A DNA stretch of 64,000 nt from VBOC01 sp035635475 (GTDB lineage Bacteria > Bacteroidota > Ignavibacteria > UBA10030 > SZUA-254): positions 1 through 64,000 of the forward strand of contig DASQAZ010000036.1 of assembly GCA_035635475.1 (NCBI GenBank), read 5' to 3'. A program made the position numbers and the translations under genes. Shown piece after piece: positions 17,055 through 25,347 of the stretch (the stretch's first letter is position 1; each line of letters begins with the position of its first letter). The notes under the pieces were generated by a model. That model searched no databases. It was not told where the DNA came from and saw only the letters and a list, made by a program, of their open reading frames with translations.

Positions 17055-17984
17055 TCAGAGTCCTATTAAAAGACTTATCTCGTGGAATTGCGATACCGCG
17101 TTATTTGGAGAAATGGCGTAATCGATCTCGATCCGGTCGGTGATGAATCCAGCACCGTAATGTGCAGCCGCGGCGCCGGGGAGTGCGATATAACCGGCGC
17201 GAAGAGCGATGGTTCGCACCGGGTAGACTTCGAAGCCGACTTTGTACCGGGATCCGCTCTCACCGATGCTCTTTTCATCCGCGACAGCGAGAACAAGCAA
17301 CCGCCGTCCTACGAAAGAAGGATATTGAAGGCTGAGCCCGAGACCGAGGCTTGCCGGAACGGACTCCGTTACCAGGGCCGTTCCGGGCTGGTCCCGGCGG
17401 ACGTCGATCCGGGTGCTGATCCCCGTGTAGACCAGGCCGTAGGTCGAGCCGGGAGTCGGACTGTAAAAACATCCCGCCGACCATGAACGCGCCGTCGCCC
17501 GCTCCATACCGCTTTCGGCTGTCGATGCGCCTATTCTGCCGCCAAGGCCGAGGGTTGGCGTGACTGCCCGGGCGTAGGCGATATCCATTCCGTATTGCAT
17601 GAATTGCAAGGCCGGCCCGACGGTCTGATTCAGATTTCCCGTATGAGTGAGCGTCAAACCGACGCCGATCATGTCCTCTCTCGATGCCGGGAACGCGAAC
17701 GCGGCCCCCTCGCTCATCGAGGGATCGGGCACTTCCTGCACATGATTCACGGCGAGGAATCTTCTTTCAATAAAGAGAAGAGCTGCCGGATTTCCGTACA
17801 TACTGTTCGGGTCAAACGCCTCGGCCGCCGAAACACCGCCAAGAGCCGCGCTCCGGGCTCCCCCATCGACCGTGAGCGGATGATAATCGGGTAATTGCTG
17901 GGAAAACGCGTGCCCGGTCATCATGATAGCCATTCCACAAATCCAGGCCAGGCGGAAATGCATCATATGCGCGCCGCTATTCAT
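17055..17984 (-). CDS. PorV/PorQ-like outer-membrane beta-barrel protein
   Basis: A 309-residue protein with a signal peptide (AWICGMAIMMTGHAFS, cleavage near AFSQQ). The mature N-terminus contains GGARSAALGGVSAAEAFDPN followed by SMYGNPAAL, which is the signature of the PorV/PorQ/UPF0164 group. The rest alternates in short amphipathic beta strands and ends in a hydrophobic strand (SQFHEISLLIGL), as expected for an outer-membrane barrel. PorV shuttles T9SS cargo to the attachment complex; PorQ-like relatives act in T9SS or export of long-chain substrates. It sits 11 bases after the Wza-like gene and near a T9SS cargo gene, consistent with a role in surface export, but which role cannot be read from sequence. 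An alternative start is the Met at 17966. Confidence 0.7.
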   Translation of the reverse strand: MNSGAHMMHFRLAWICGMAIMMTGHAFSQQLPDYHPLTVDGGARSAALGGVSAAEAFDPNSMYGNPAALLFIERRFLAVNHVQEVPDPSMSEGAAFAFPASREDMIGVGLTLTHTGNLNQTVGPALQFMQYGMDIAYARAVTPTLGLGGRIGASTAESGMERATARSWSAGCFYSPTPGSTYGLVYTGISTRIDVRRDQPGTALVTESVPASLGLGLSLQYPSFVGRRLLVLAVADEKSIGESGSRYKVGFEVYPVRTIALRAGYIALPGAAAAHYGAGFITDRIEIDYAISPNNAVSQFHEISLLIGL

Positions 17985-17995
17985 CGACCAACCCG

Positions 17996-18736
17996 TCAGT
18001 GCACAAAGCTGAAAAAGCCGAACAGGAGCACGGCATCCCGGAGGAAATCGGAAAATTGCTTCACGGCGTTCTCTGTCTTCGGCACGAATACGGTGTCGCC
18101 GGGCCTCACTCTCGGAAGCCGCTCCACGGTCCCGTTTTCAAGAGCCGTCGCCAGGTCGACCTCGGTGGGATCTTCATTCCTTCCGGCGCGAATAATCTTC
18201 ACGTGACGCAGATCCGCTTCCGGGGTTGTTCCGCCCGCGCTGGATATCATTTCGACAAGCGGTACTTCAGCCAACACCTGGAAATTTTCCTGCTTCGCGA
18301 CAGCGCCGATGACCGTGACCCTCTGGCCGAGCGGACTGAAGATCGCAACGATAATTCTGGGGTCGCCATGGATGTAATCCGAGAGCTTCTGCTTCAGGAG
18401 TTGTTGAAATTGCTCTTTGGTCAGTCCTTCGACCATAATCTCGCCGATGAGCGGAACGATGATCAGCCCTCCCTCCCGCACGATGCCCTTCGTACTGAAC
18501 TCGGGGTATCCCCATACCGAAACGTCGACGGAATCGCCTTGTTTGATACGATAGGTTTTCGGCTGGGCGGCCGCAACCCCCAGCGAACCCGAACCTGATC
18601 GGGAATATCCCGCAAAATTGTCCCGTACGGCACCCTCTCGCGTGCTGCAGGAGATAATGAACAGTCCGGCGAAAAGGAGCACCAGAGTGTGCATTATTTG
18701 CACAGCGGCACGCTCCACAACGACTAGTTTTTGCAT
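17996..18736 (-). CDS. Wza-like polysaccharide export lipoprotein
   Basis: A 246-residue outer-membrane polysaccharide export protein. A lipobox (LFIISC) follows the hydrophobic signal, so Cys30 is the predicted lipidated residue. Then comes the Poly_export domain (YRIKQGDSVDVSVWGYPEFS, GGLIIVPLIGEI, GLTKEQFQQLLKQKL) and one SLBB-like domain (RVTVIGAVAKQENFQV, TPEADLRHVKIIR, VRPGDTVFVP). A C-terminal hydrophobic helix (LRDAVLLFGFFSF) could span the outer membrane as in Wza. It is transcribed divergently from the Wzz-like gene and is the first gene of the minus-strand group. The start is uncertain: a GTG at 18703, nine bases after GGAG, is an attractive alternative to the ATG at 18736. Confidence 0.88.
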   Translation of the reverse strand: MQKLVVVERAAVQIMHTLVLLFAGLFIISCSTREGAVRDNFAGYSRSGSGSLGVAAAQPKTYRIKQGDSVDVSVWGYPEFSTKGIVREGGLIIVPLIGEIMVEGLTKEQFQQLLKQKLSDYIHGDPRIIVAIFSPLGQRVTVIGAVAKQENFQVLAEVPLVEMISSAGGTTPEADLRHVKIIRAGRNEDPTEVDLATALENGTVERLPRVRPGDTVFVPKTENAVKQFSDFLRDAVLLFGFFSFVH

Positions 18737-19162
18737 AGGCTATGCCTGTAGATAGTTCGTTTCGCGTCCATTATGGAATGCCTCCCAGTGATTTTATCAA
18801 GTATCGCATGGCCTTCATGGCTGTGTTCAAGAGGCTAAGTACAAGAAGCGTACCAGTCGGGGGCTCAGATCGTGCCGCGGTTGATTCCTGCTCGTTTCAT
18901 GCGAGAAACGAAAGAAATCTACCGGAGCGGGTTGACCGGCACTTGAGGAAGGCGGAATCCTCCCGCGCAAATTTCGATCTGCAGGAACGTGAGGGGTGCA
19001 AGATTTGCGCAGAAGCCCCCAGGGGTTGGCTTTCGTATGATGATTTTCCGAACCAAAATCCACATAAAGAGCGGCTAAAGTGTGAAAAACTATTTGGTAT
19101 GATAATTGCCCCCCGTATGATGTCGGCATGAGTATCCCATTAGAGCCAGAAAGGATCCTCCG
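18737..19162. promoter_or_regulatory. 426-base divergent intergenic region of the polysaccharide locus
   Basis: This gap separates the minus-strand export group from the plus-strand biosynthesis operon and must hold both promoters. I see a perfect 7-bp hairpin (TCGTTTC, 6-base loop, GAAACGA) at 18892-18911 and an imperfect G/C-rich hairpin around 19011-19033. The start of the Wzz-like gene has AAAGGA seven bases before a GTG. No convincing -35/-10 pair stands out for either direction. Short open frames across it lack family features or ribosome sites, so I regard it as non-coding and possibly regulatory. Confidence 0.5.
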
Positions 19163-20497
19163 GTGAGTCCAGCACAGTTTTCCGCACATGACATCGTCAA
19201 TCTTATCGTCCGGAGAAAGAAACTGATCAAGGTTTCCTTCTCCGTCGTCTTTCTTCTCAGCACGCTCTGCGCCTTCATCCTGCCGCGGAAATATGAATCG
19301 TCCATCACGATCCTCGTGCAGCGCGACGAAACGCTCAATCCGCTGGTCAGCTATGAGATGGCGGTCTCGATGGCGTCGGAAGACCGGCTGAGGACTTTCA
19401 ACGAGATCATTTTCAGCCGCCCCAGCATCGAGGCTCTTATTGACAGCATCGGCCTGAGACGGTCGATCGGCTCAACGCGGCAACAGGAGGATTTAATAAA
19501 AGAACTGCGCAAAAACATCAAGACAGACCGGAAGGGCGACTCCTTCTCGATCACCTATGTCGACGTGGACCCCGTTCGGGCACAAGCGGCCGTCTCGGCC
19601 ATTGAGAACTTTTTCGTCAAGACCGAGCTTCAGGTTGAGCACCAGCGGGACGAACTCACCGTGGAATTTTTCGAGAAAAAGCTCGACGACCTGCGGCAAA
19701 AATTCGAAGAGAATCAGAAACAGATGGTCTCCCTCCTGCGGCAGCGAATTCAGGAACAGCCGACGGAGAATCGCGGACTGTACACGCAGGTGGAAAATGC
19801 AGACAAGCAGATTAGCGATATCGATACGCGGATAAAGACGTATGAGCACGAATTGGGCGTCCTCCGCTCACTGCCACAATCTCTTGAGAGCGCCAAGGGG
19901 AGGCAGGCTCTTGACGAATTGCAGCGCGCGGATCTACCGTTATCGGGCGATCTCCACACGGTGCTCGCCAAGCGCGATGAACTCCTCCAGCGCTATACCC
20001 CGCAATATCCTGAGGTGCAAAAGCTCGGGGGACAGGTGACCGAGTTGCTGGACCGCATGCGCAAGGCGCTCGAAACCGAGATATCGAAGCAGCAATCGGA
20101 TCTGTTCACCCTCCAGCAGAAGAGGGGGCAGTCGATCAACGACCTTAAGCAGTCCTCCGTCACCCAGCGCGTCGATCAGGACAAGGAGGCGGACTACGGC
20201 ATCTACCAGAAACTCTATGACGAAATGAAGGTCAAACTGGAGCAGGCCCGCACGGCCCGCGATCTCGGGAAGCGGGCGGCAAATCAGTTTGTCGTCATCG
20301 ATCCCGCACAGGTGCCGGCTGAAGCGACAAAGCCGAACCGGACGCTTCTGATCGCGGGGGGATTCGGGCTCGGACTGTTCATGGGCCTTCTCGCCGCGGT
20401 GGGAGCGGAGCTTATGGACACCCGGGTGCGGTCGCCGCTGGATGTCGAAGTGTATGGAAAGCCGATCATCGCGTTCATCCCCGAAACGCTGCAATAA
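19163..20497 (+). CDS. Wzz/GumC-like polysaccharide co-polymerase
   Basis: A 444-residue inner-membrane chain-length regulator. It has an N-terminal helix (LIKVSFSVVFLLSTLCAFIL, ~24-45) and a Wzz fold starting with PRKYESSITILVQRDE. A long charged region follows (~150-370: FEKKLDDLRQKFEENQKQM and similar) that should form a periplasmic coiled coil. A C-terminal membrane helix (LLIAGGFGLGLFMGLLAAV) is preceded by a Pro-rich segment (DPAQVPAEATKPNR). The last residues resemble the start of the CpsC/GumC tail that contacts the ATPase. The GTG start has AAAGGA seven bases upstream. First gene of the plus-strand operon; the CpsD-like partner follows after 26 bases. Confidence 0.9.
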   Translation: MSPAQFSAHDIVNLIVRRKKLIKVSFSVVFLLSTLCAFILPRKYESSITILVQRDETLNPLVSYEMAVSMASEDRLRTFNEIIFSRPSIEALIDSIGLRRSIGSTRQQEDLIKELRKNIKTDRKGDSFSITYVDVDPVRAQAAVSAIENFFVKTELQVEHQRDELTVEFFEKKLDDLRQKFEENQKQMVSLLRQRIQEQPTENRGLYTQVENADKQISDIDTRIKTYEHELGVLRSLPQSLESAKGRQALDELQRADLPLSGDLHTVLAKRDELLQRYTPQYPEVQKLGGQVTELLDRMRKALETEISKQQSDLFTLQQKRGQSINDLKQSSVTQRVDQDKEADYGIYQKLYDEMKVKLEQARTARDLGKRAANQFVVIDPAQVPAEATKPNRTLLIAGGFGLGLFMGLLAAVGAELMDTRVRSPLDVEVYGKPIIAFIPETLQ

Positions 20498-20523
20498 TGG
20501 CCGGACCACTGAAAGGATTCTAA

Positions 20524-21306
20524 ATGCTGCCCCCAACAACGGATACTCCAGAAAAGGGCGAAGAAGTCAACCAGGAACCCGGAACACAGGAGCTTGAGCG
20601 CGCAACCCGGTCGATTATCCTCAAACCGGAGATCGCGAGCGACATCAATGAAGGGTTCATAGACTTCCAGTTCTATAATTGTTTCAACTATTCGCTCCTG
20701 TCAGCCGACGGCAAGTCGGTCAACCTCACGCTCGGAATTACCAGCGCGAATCCGGGAGAGGGAAAGACGCTTGTCGCCTGCAATCTGGCGGTTTCTCTTG
20801 CGATGGGGTATGGGAAGGAGACCGTGCTCGTCGACCTCAACCTTGAAGAACCGAGGATCCACGACATCTTCGGCACGCCGAAAGGTCCCGGTCTGGTCGA
20901 TGCCCTGCAACGGGGGCCGATTCAGATCTCGCGGACCGCGATCGAACACCTGTCGATTCTGACCGCAGGCGAGACGAACGGTCACTTCAAACCGAGCAAG
21001 GGAGGGAAATCGGTGGAATTCCGCAACCGCGGCGGGACCGCCCCGACCGTCGGGCTGAATCACCTGGCTGATTTCGGCAGCATCATCCTCTCGCTGGAGC
21101 AGCAATACGACTTTGTTATCGTCGATATGCCCTCGATTGAATCGAAAGGGGTTCCAATTCTGTACGCCAACCACCTCGACGGCCTGCTCGTTGTCGTGGA
21201 CTCGCGAAAGACAAGACGGGCCGATCTTGAGCGGCTCTTCCGGCGCGTTCATAAAAAGCAGGTGGTGGGATTCGTGTTTAACTGCTTTGAGTCCGATGAT
21301 CACTAG
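20524..21306 (+). CDS. CpsD/CapB-like BY-kinase-family ATPase without a tyrosine tail
   Basis: A 260-residue P-loop ATPase of the bacterial tyrosine-kinase (MinD-like) family that normally partners Wzz/GumC co-polymerases. Walker A is NPGEGKT within LGITSANPGEGKTLVACNLA, Walker A' is VLVDLNLEEPRIHDIF and Walker B is YDFVIVDMPS. The A' Asp-x-Asp is altered to D-L-N. True BY-kinases end in a Tyr-rich cluster for autophosphorylation; this chain ends FNCFESDDH with no such cluster. Regulation by nucleotide-dependent assembly without tyrosine phosphorylation is therefore more likely, or the tail belongs to another protein. It sits directly behind the co-polymerase gene and 12 bases before a small membrane-protein gene. 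Confidence 0.87.
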   Translation: MLPPTTDTPEKGEEVNQEPGTQELERATRSIILKPEIASDINEGFIDFQFYNCFNYSLLSADGKSVNLTLGITSANPGEGKTLVACNLAVSLAMGYGKETVLVDLNLEEPRIHDIFGTPKGPGLVDALQRGPIQISRTAIEHLSILTAGETNGHFKPSKGGKSVEFRNRGGTAPTVGLNHLADFGSIILSLEQQYDFVIVDMPSIESKGVPILYANHLDGLLVVVDSRKTRRADLERLFRRVHKKQVVGFVFNCFESDDH

Positions 21307-21318
21307 AAGAGCATTCCT

Positions 21319-21489
21319 ATGATTACTCTCGGGGGAACCGTTTTGCTTTGCATCATAGCAATGCTGATCGGCAAACGGCGCGGTGGCTCGATGACCTGGG
21401 TCGATTACACGATCATTACGACCATAGCGCTCGCCCAGGCAGCCGTAGTGGTGTACGACATGTTCACCCTGGAGCCCCCGACGATATGA
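21319..21489 (+). CDS. Small two-helix membrane protein, coupled to the Wzy-like gene
   Basis: A 56-codon gene. The protein begins MITLGGTVLLCIIAMLIG, a membrane helix, has a basic turn (KRRGGSM), then a second hydrophobic segment (IITTIALAQAAVVVY), and ends DMFTLEPPTI. The start has AGAAGAG a short distance upstream. The stop overlaps the ATG of the following polymerase as ATGA at 21486-21489, matching the coupling used throughout this operon. That overlap and the clean two-helix layout are the reasons to believe it is real. I recognise no family; a small partner of the Wzy-like protein or of the Wzz/ATPase pair is the natural guess. Confidence 0.7.
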   Translation: MITLGGTVLLCIIAMLIGKRRGGSMTWVDYTIITTIALAQAAVVVYDMFTLEPPTI

Positions 21490-23048
21490 GCCGTCCCGGA
21501 AACAGCACCCTCGTCTTTGAAACGGGCGCCATGTCGGGATCCGGCCTCGGTGAGTCGTCCATGACATTGACTCTCGCCAGTCAACGCGGACTGGTGCTCG
21601 GGTTCGCGGTGATCGGTTCGATCGTTCTCTCGGCAATCATCATCCTCACCTACGGGAACCTGGCGGCAGCCTATGCCTGTCTCGCCGCCTTCGCGGTCGC
21701 CTTTATAAGCTTTTACCGTATCGACGTCGGATTGGATATTCTCATCGGCCTTGCGATGCTTTGCGATGAGTTTGATATTCCAGGATTTTATGCCTGGACG
21801 CTGAGGGCGGGCTACTTCACAAATCTCAAGGAGCTGTCCTATCTGATGGGCTCGGAATGGGCGGTGATGAATCCATTCGAGCTCCACCTGTTCCTCCTGT
21901 TCTTCATCTGGCTGCTTGTGGTTTGCCTGCGGCGGAACATCAAGTTCACGCCGGTCATGCTCTGGCCGGCACTCGCTTCGATGCTGGTCTGGGTTGTCGT
22001 GTCGCTGGTCCTTGGATTGCAGAGGGGAGGCGATTTCCTTCCCGCGCTGTGGGAGATCCGAGCGCTATTCTATTTTGCCCTCGTCTACGCGTTTGTCCCG
22101 CAGGTCGTCGAGTCGATGACCCAGATCCGGACGCTTCTCTGGGTCATGATTGCGACAATCTCGATCAAGGCGTTTCAGGGGATTGCGCGTTACATTCTTA
22201 TAGGCCTCACGATGGCGGGCTATCCAACGCTGACGAACCATGAGGATCCCGTCTTTATGACGACGCTCGTCATTCTGCTCCTCGGCTTCCTTCTGTTCCG
22301 GACGGGTGGATCCCAGCGCGCCGCCCTCCTTGCGCTCCTCGGACCGCTTCTTTTGGGGTTCTTTGTCGCACAGCGCCGCGCCGCCTACGCATCCGGAGCC
22401 GCATCGCTCGCCGTGTTCGTCGTGTTGCTGTCGAAAGAAGAACGGCGCCGGCTTCTCAAGAACGCGGCTCCGGCCATCCTCCTGTTCTCGCTTTACTGCG
22501 CCGTCATGTGGAATAGCGAGAGCCGGTGGGCCATGCCGGTCAAGCTGGTCAAATCCGGATTTTCCAACGATCGCGAAACGGCGGGAGAACGGTTCTATTC
22601 CAATCTCTATCGGGAGCACGAGAAATATGATCTCGCCATCACAGTAAGAAATGCCCCGGCAATCGGTATCGGATTCGGGAAAAAATACGATAAGCCGATC
22701 GAGCTCGTGCCCATCCCGTTCACGCTCAGGGATTACATTCCTCATAATCAGATCCTGTGGCTGATCGTGAAGATGGGGGGACTGGGTTTTTTTCTATTCT
22801 GGCTATTCTTCGACGGGATCGTCTACCGGGGCGCGTCGATCGTGTCCCGGCTGCACGATCCGTATCTGAAAGCCGTGTGCGTGATGGCTGTGGCGGCGGT
22901 CATCAACCAGATGGTGACGTCGTATTACGACCTCCAGTTAACGTATTACCGGAACATGATCTATCTTGGAGCCCTCCTCGGCCTGCTGCCGGCGATCCGG
23001 AATCTCGACCGGGACACGGCGGGTGAAGGGCAGGAGACATTGCCATGA
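21486..23048 (+). CDS. Wzy/O-antigen-ligase-like polysaccharide polymerase
   Basis: A 520-residue polytopic membrane protein with about a dozen hydrophobic helices (for example LGFAVIGSIVLSAIIILTYG, LFLLFFIWLLVVCL). It has the Wzy_C-type hallmark: a helix ending in QRRAAYASGAASLAVFV and then a large periplasmic loop containing Arg/Tyr/Glu residues (ERFYSNLYREHEKYDLAI, GIGFGKKYD, PHNQILWLIVKMG). The family joins or transfers undecaprenyl-linked glycans at the periplasmic face. I chose the ATG at 21486, which overlaps the small membrane-protein stop as ATGA; a longer frame from 21348 only re-reads that small gene in another frame. The next gene also overlaps by ATGA. Confidence 0.87.
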   Translation: MSRPGNSTLVFETGAMSGSGLGESSMTLTLASQRGLVLGFAVIGSIVLSAIIILTYGNLAAAYACLAAFAVAFISFYRIDVGLDILIGLAMLCDEFDIPGFYAWTLRAGYFTNLKELSYLMGSEWAVMNPFELHLFLLFFIWLLVVCLRRNIKFTPVMLWPALASMLVWVVVSLVLGLQRGGDFLPALWEIRALFYFALVYAFVPQVVESMTQIRTLLWVMIATISIKAFQGIARYILIGLTMAGYPTLTNHEDPVFMTTLVILLLGFLLFRTGGSQRAALLALLGPLLLGFFVAQRRAAYASGAASLAVFVVLLSKEERRRLLKNAAPAILLFSLYCAVMWNSESRWAMPVKLVKSGFSNDRETAGERFYSNLYREHEKYDLAITVRNAPAIGIGFGKKYDKPIELVPIPFTLRDYIPHNQILWLIVKMGGLGFFLFWLFFDGIVYRGASIVSRLHDPYLKAVCVMAVAAVINQMVTSYYDLQLTYYRNMIYLGALLGLLPAIRNLDRDTAGEGQETLP

Positions 23049-23851
23049 ACCTCAGAACTCCTCAGCCGCGATCGATCTTCCTCCTGGGCACCCGCGTTGA
23101 CAACATCGACGAATGCACCGCGCTTCGCATGGCGATTGGGTTTGCCGCCCATCGTGACGGTCTGCCTGCCCGAACGGTGTGTTTTACCAACGTTCACACC
23201 ATCTGTGAGGCGAGGCGCGACCGTACATTGATGCATTGCGTTAATCTCGCGGATCTGGTTCTGCCCGACGGGAGCGGATTGAAAATCGCCGGCCGGATTT
23301 TTGGCACCCCCATCCGCGAAAACCTCAATGGAACCGACTTTACACCCAAAGTTCTCGATGCCGCGCAGCAGAACGGCCTCAGCGTTTATCTTCTCGGCGC
23401 CCAGCTGGGAAGGGTGGTCTCGTGCAGGGCAAACCTTCTGAGGCAATACCCGAATTTAAAGATCGTGGGACTGCATCACGGCTATTTCACTGCGGATGAT
23501 GAACAGGATGTCATCCGGGACATCAATGCGAAGAAGCCGGATATTCTCCTTGTTGCGCTCGGCACCCCACGACAGGAAAAATGGATTTCGAAAAATGCAA
23601 GATGCCTGAACGTCGGAGTCTGCCTCGCGGTGGGGGGGCTATTCGACTTTCTCTCCGGCACCGTCGAACGCGCCCCGGCCTGGATGCGGCGGGCGGGAAT
23701 TGAATGGATCTTCCGTCTCCTTCAGGAACCGCGGCTGAAATGGAAACGGGTGTTTCTCGAAATCCCGATGTTCCTGGCCCTGGTGATCGCCAAACGGATT
23801 GTTCCGCGGAAGCTCCGGATGCTTCATGATCGAAGGGTAGCGCTCCGATGA
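23045..23851 (+). CDS. WecG/TagA/CpsF-family (GT26) glycosyltransferase
   Basis: A 268-residue GT26 enzyme, the usual length. Hallmarks are TVCFTNVHTICEARRD, LADLVLPDGSGLKIAGRIFG, the catalytic segment NLNGTDFTPKVLDAA, VYLLGAQLGRV, GLHHGYF, PDILLVALGTPRQEKWI, and VGGLFDFLSGTVERAPAWMRR, the family's most conserved stretch. The basic C-terminal helix (LIVAKRIVPRKL type) is the membrane-association tail. GT26 enzymes add the second sugar (ManNAc, ManNAcA or Glc) to a polyprenyl-linked primer, so it likely acts after the WecA-like protein encoded at 15117-17048. Start and stop overlap both neighbours by ATGA. Confidence 0.95.
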   Translation: MNLRTPQPRSIFLLGTRVDNIDECTALRMAIGFAAHRDGLPARTVCFTNVHTICEARRDRTLMHCVNLADLVLPDGSGLKIAGRIFGTPIRENLNGTDFTPKVLDAAQQNGLSVYLLGAQLGRVVSCRANLLRQYPNLKIVGLHHGYFTADDEQDVIRDINAKKPDILLVALGTPRQEKWISKNARCLNVGVCLAVGGLFDFLSGTVERAPAWMRRAGIEWIFRLLQEPRLKWKRVFLEIPMFLALVIAKRIVPRKLRMLHDRRVALR

Positions 23852-25347
23852 CAATCGATGCCGCCCGATCGGTCACGAAGAACGCCGCCGTCATGATGGG
23901 CTCTCAGGTCGTGACGTGGATCTCCACGTTCATCCTCATGCTCTTCCTTCCCCGCTATCTCGGCAGCGAGGAATACGGAAGGTTGTATCTCGCGATCTCG
24001 GTCGGGATGATCATCCAGATTATCATCGAGTTTGGCGGCAACTACTACATCCCGAAGGAGGTCTCGCGGGATCGGGAAAGCGCCCCCTCGCTGGTCATGA
24101 ATTTCATTCTCATTCGAATCCTCCTCTGGGTTGTCTCAATTCTGCTCCTCGCCGGGTTTGCGAATTTCGCCAGCTACCCCCGGGAGGTCAAAGGGTTGCT
24201 TTTTATTATCGGCACCGCGAAGCTCTGGGAAGGGATCGCCGGAGTGGTGCGCAATTGCCTCCAGGGATTTGAAAAAATGGAATACACATCGGCTGCCGCG
24301 ATCGTCGAACGGACGTTTCTCACTGCGGTTGGCGTCGTTGCGCTTTGCCTGGGGGCGGGAACGGCGGTGATTGCGGCGATCATGGCCGTAAGTACGCTCC
24401 TGAATTTCCTGACCGTCGCGAAATTCTTTCGCCGGTTTGTGCCCCGGCTTCCCCGCTTCGATCCTGCGGCTGCGCTACGGATCATGAGGTCGTGTTTGCC
24501 CTACTTTCTGTATTCAGTGTTTGCCGTTGTGTACTACCGTGTCGACGCCGTAATGCTTTCGCTCATGGCGCCGGAGCCGGAAGTGGGATGGTACGGTGCG
24601 GCGTATCGTTTTTTTGACGTCCTCATGTTTCTGCCGAGCATCATCACGACGGCCCTGTTTCCCGTGTTGTCACGGCTATGGATCCAGGACGAAGCGGTCC
24701 TCGGAAGGACCTCGAACCGCTGCCTCGACTTTGTGATCCTTGCCGCGATTCCCGTTGGCGTTTGCACGTTCGCGTACGCCGAACAGATCATTCAATTCTT
24801 CTTCGGAATTAAGGAATACGGGCCGTCGGTCATCATTCTTCGCATTTTTTCGTTCGGCATCCTCATGCTCTACATCGATATGATTCTGGGGACGATGTTA
24901 TTCGCTTCCGACAGGCAGCGGCAGTGGACGGTCGTGGCGTTCATTGCCTTGGTGCTGAATCCTCTGCTTAATTATGTGCTGATTCCGATCGCCGAATCCC
25001 GGACGGGCAATGGAGGCATCGGAGCCGCTCTGGCGACGCTCCTGACCGAAGTTGTCGTCATGATTGCGGCGCTGAGGATCATGCCGGCACACCTCCTCGG
25101 AACCTCGTGGATTTACTCGACCGCGCGGGGCGCCGGCGCCGGGGTGCTGATGGTGATTGCGATCGTACTCGGGAACCGGGCGTCACTGCCATGGGTACCG
25201 GCCGGCATCATCGCGATGGGCCTGTACATTGCAGCGCTCCTGGCGATGCGCGCCTTTCGCCCCGCCGAGCTTGCATTTTTCCAGGTCTTTTTTTCCAGCC
25301 GTAACTTGAAGACCATTTTCCCGACACAAAGAGAGATGAGCGCATGA
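23848..25347 (+). CDS. Wzx-like oligosaccharide flippase
   Basis: A 499-residue MATE/MVF-superfamily membrane protein with 12-14 hydrophobic helices. The N-terminus (TKNAAVMMGSQVVTWISTFI then LPRYLGSEEYGRLYLAIS) matches the Polysacc_synt signature, and YRVDAVMLSLMAPEPEVGWYG is the characteristic substrate-facing helix 7 region. It should flip the undecaprenyl-linked repeat unit to the periplasm for the Wzy-like polymerase. Start and stop overlap both neighbours by ATGA. Together with Wzy, Wzz and Wza homologues this establishes a Wzx/Wzy-dependent pathway. Confidence 0.93.
   Translation: MTIDAARSVTKNAAVMMGSQVVTWISTFILMLFLPRYLGSEEYGRLYLAISVGMIIQIIIEFGGNYYIPKEVSRDRESAPSLVMNFILIRILLWVVSILLLAGFANFASYPREVKGLLFIIGTAKLWEGIAGVVRNCLQGFEKMEYTSAAAIVERTFLTAVGVVALCLGAGTAVIAAIMAVSTLLNFLTVAKFFRRFVPRLPRFDPAAALRIMRSCLPYFLYSVFAVVYYRVDAVMLSLMAPEPEVGWYGAAYRFFDVLMFLPSIITTALFPVLSRLWIQDEAVLGRTSNRCLDFVILAAIPVGVCTFAYAEQIIQFFFGIKEYGPSVIILRIFSFGILMLYIDMILGTMLFASDRQRQWTVVAFIALVLNPLLNYVLIPIAESRTGNGGIGAALATLLTEVVVMIAALRIMPAHLLGTSWIYSTARGAGAGVLMVIAIVLGNRASLPWVPAGIIAMGLYIAALLAMRAFRPAELAFFQVFFSSRNLKTIFPTQREMSA

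Noticed and set aside
18742..19131. A 129-codon open frame in the divergent intergenic region
   Set aside because: No ribosome site, no recognisable domain, unusual composition, and an equally long antisense frame overlaps it. Read as non-coding promoter DNA.
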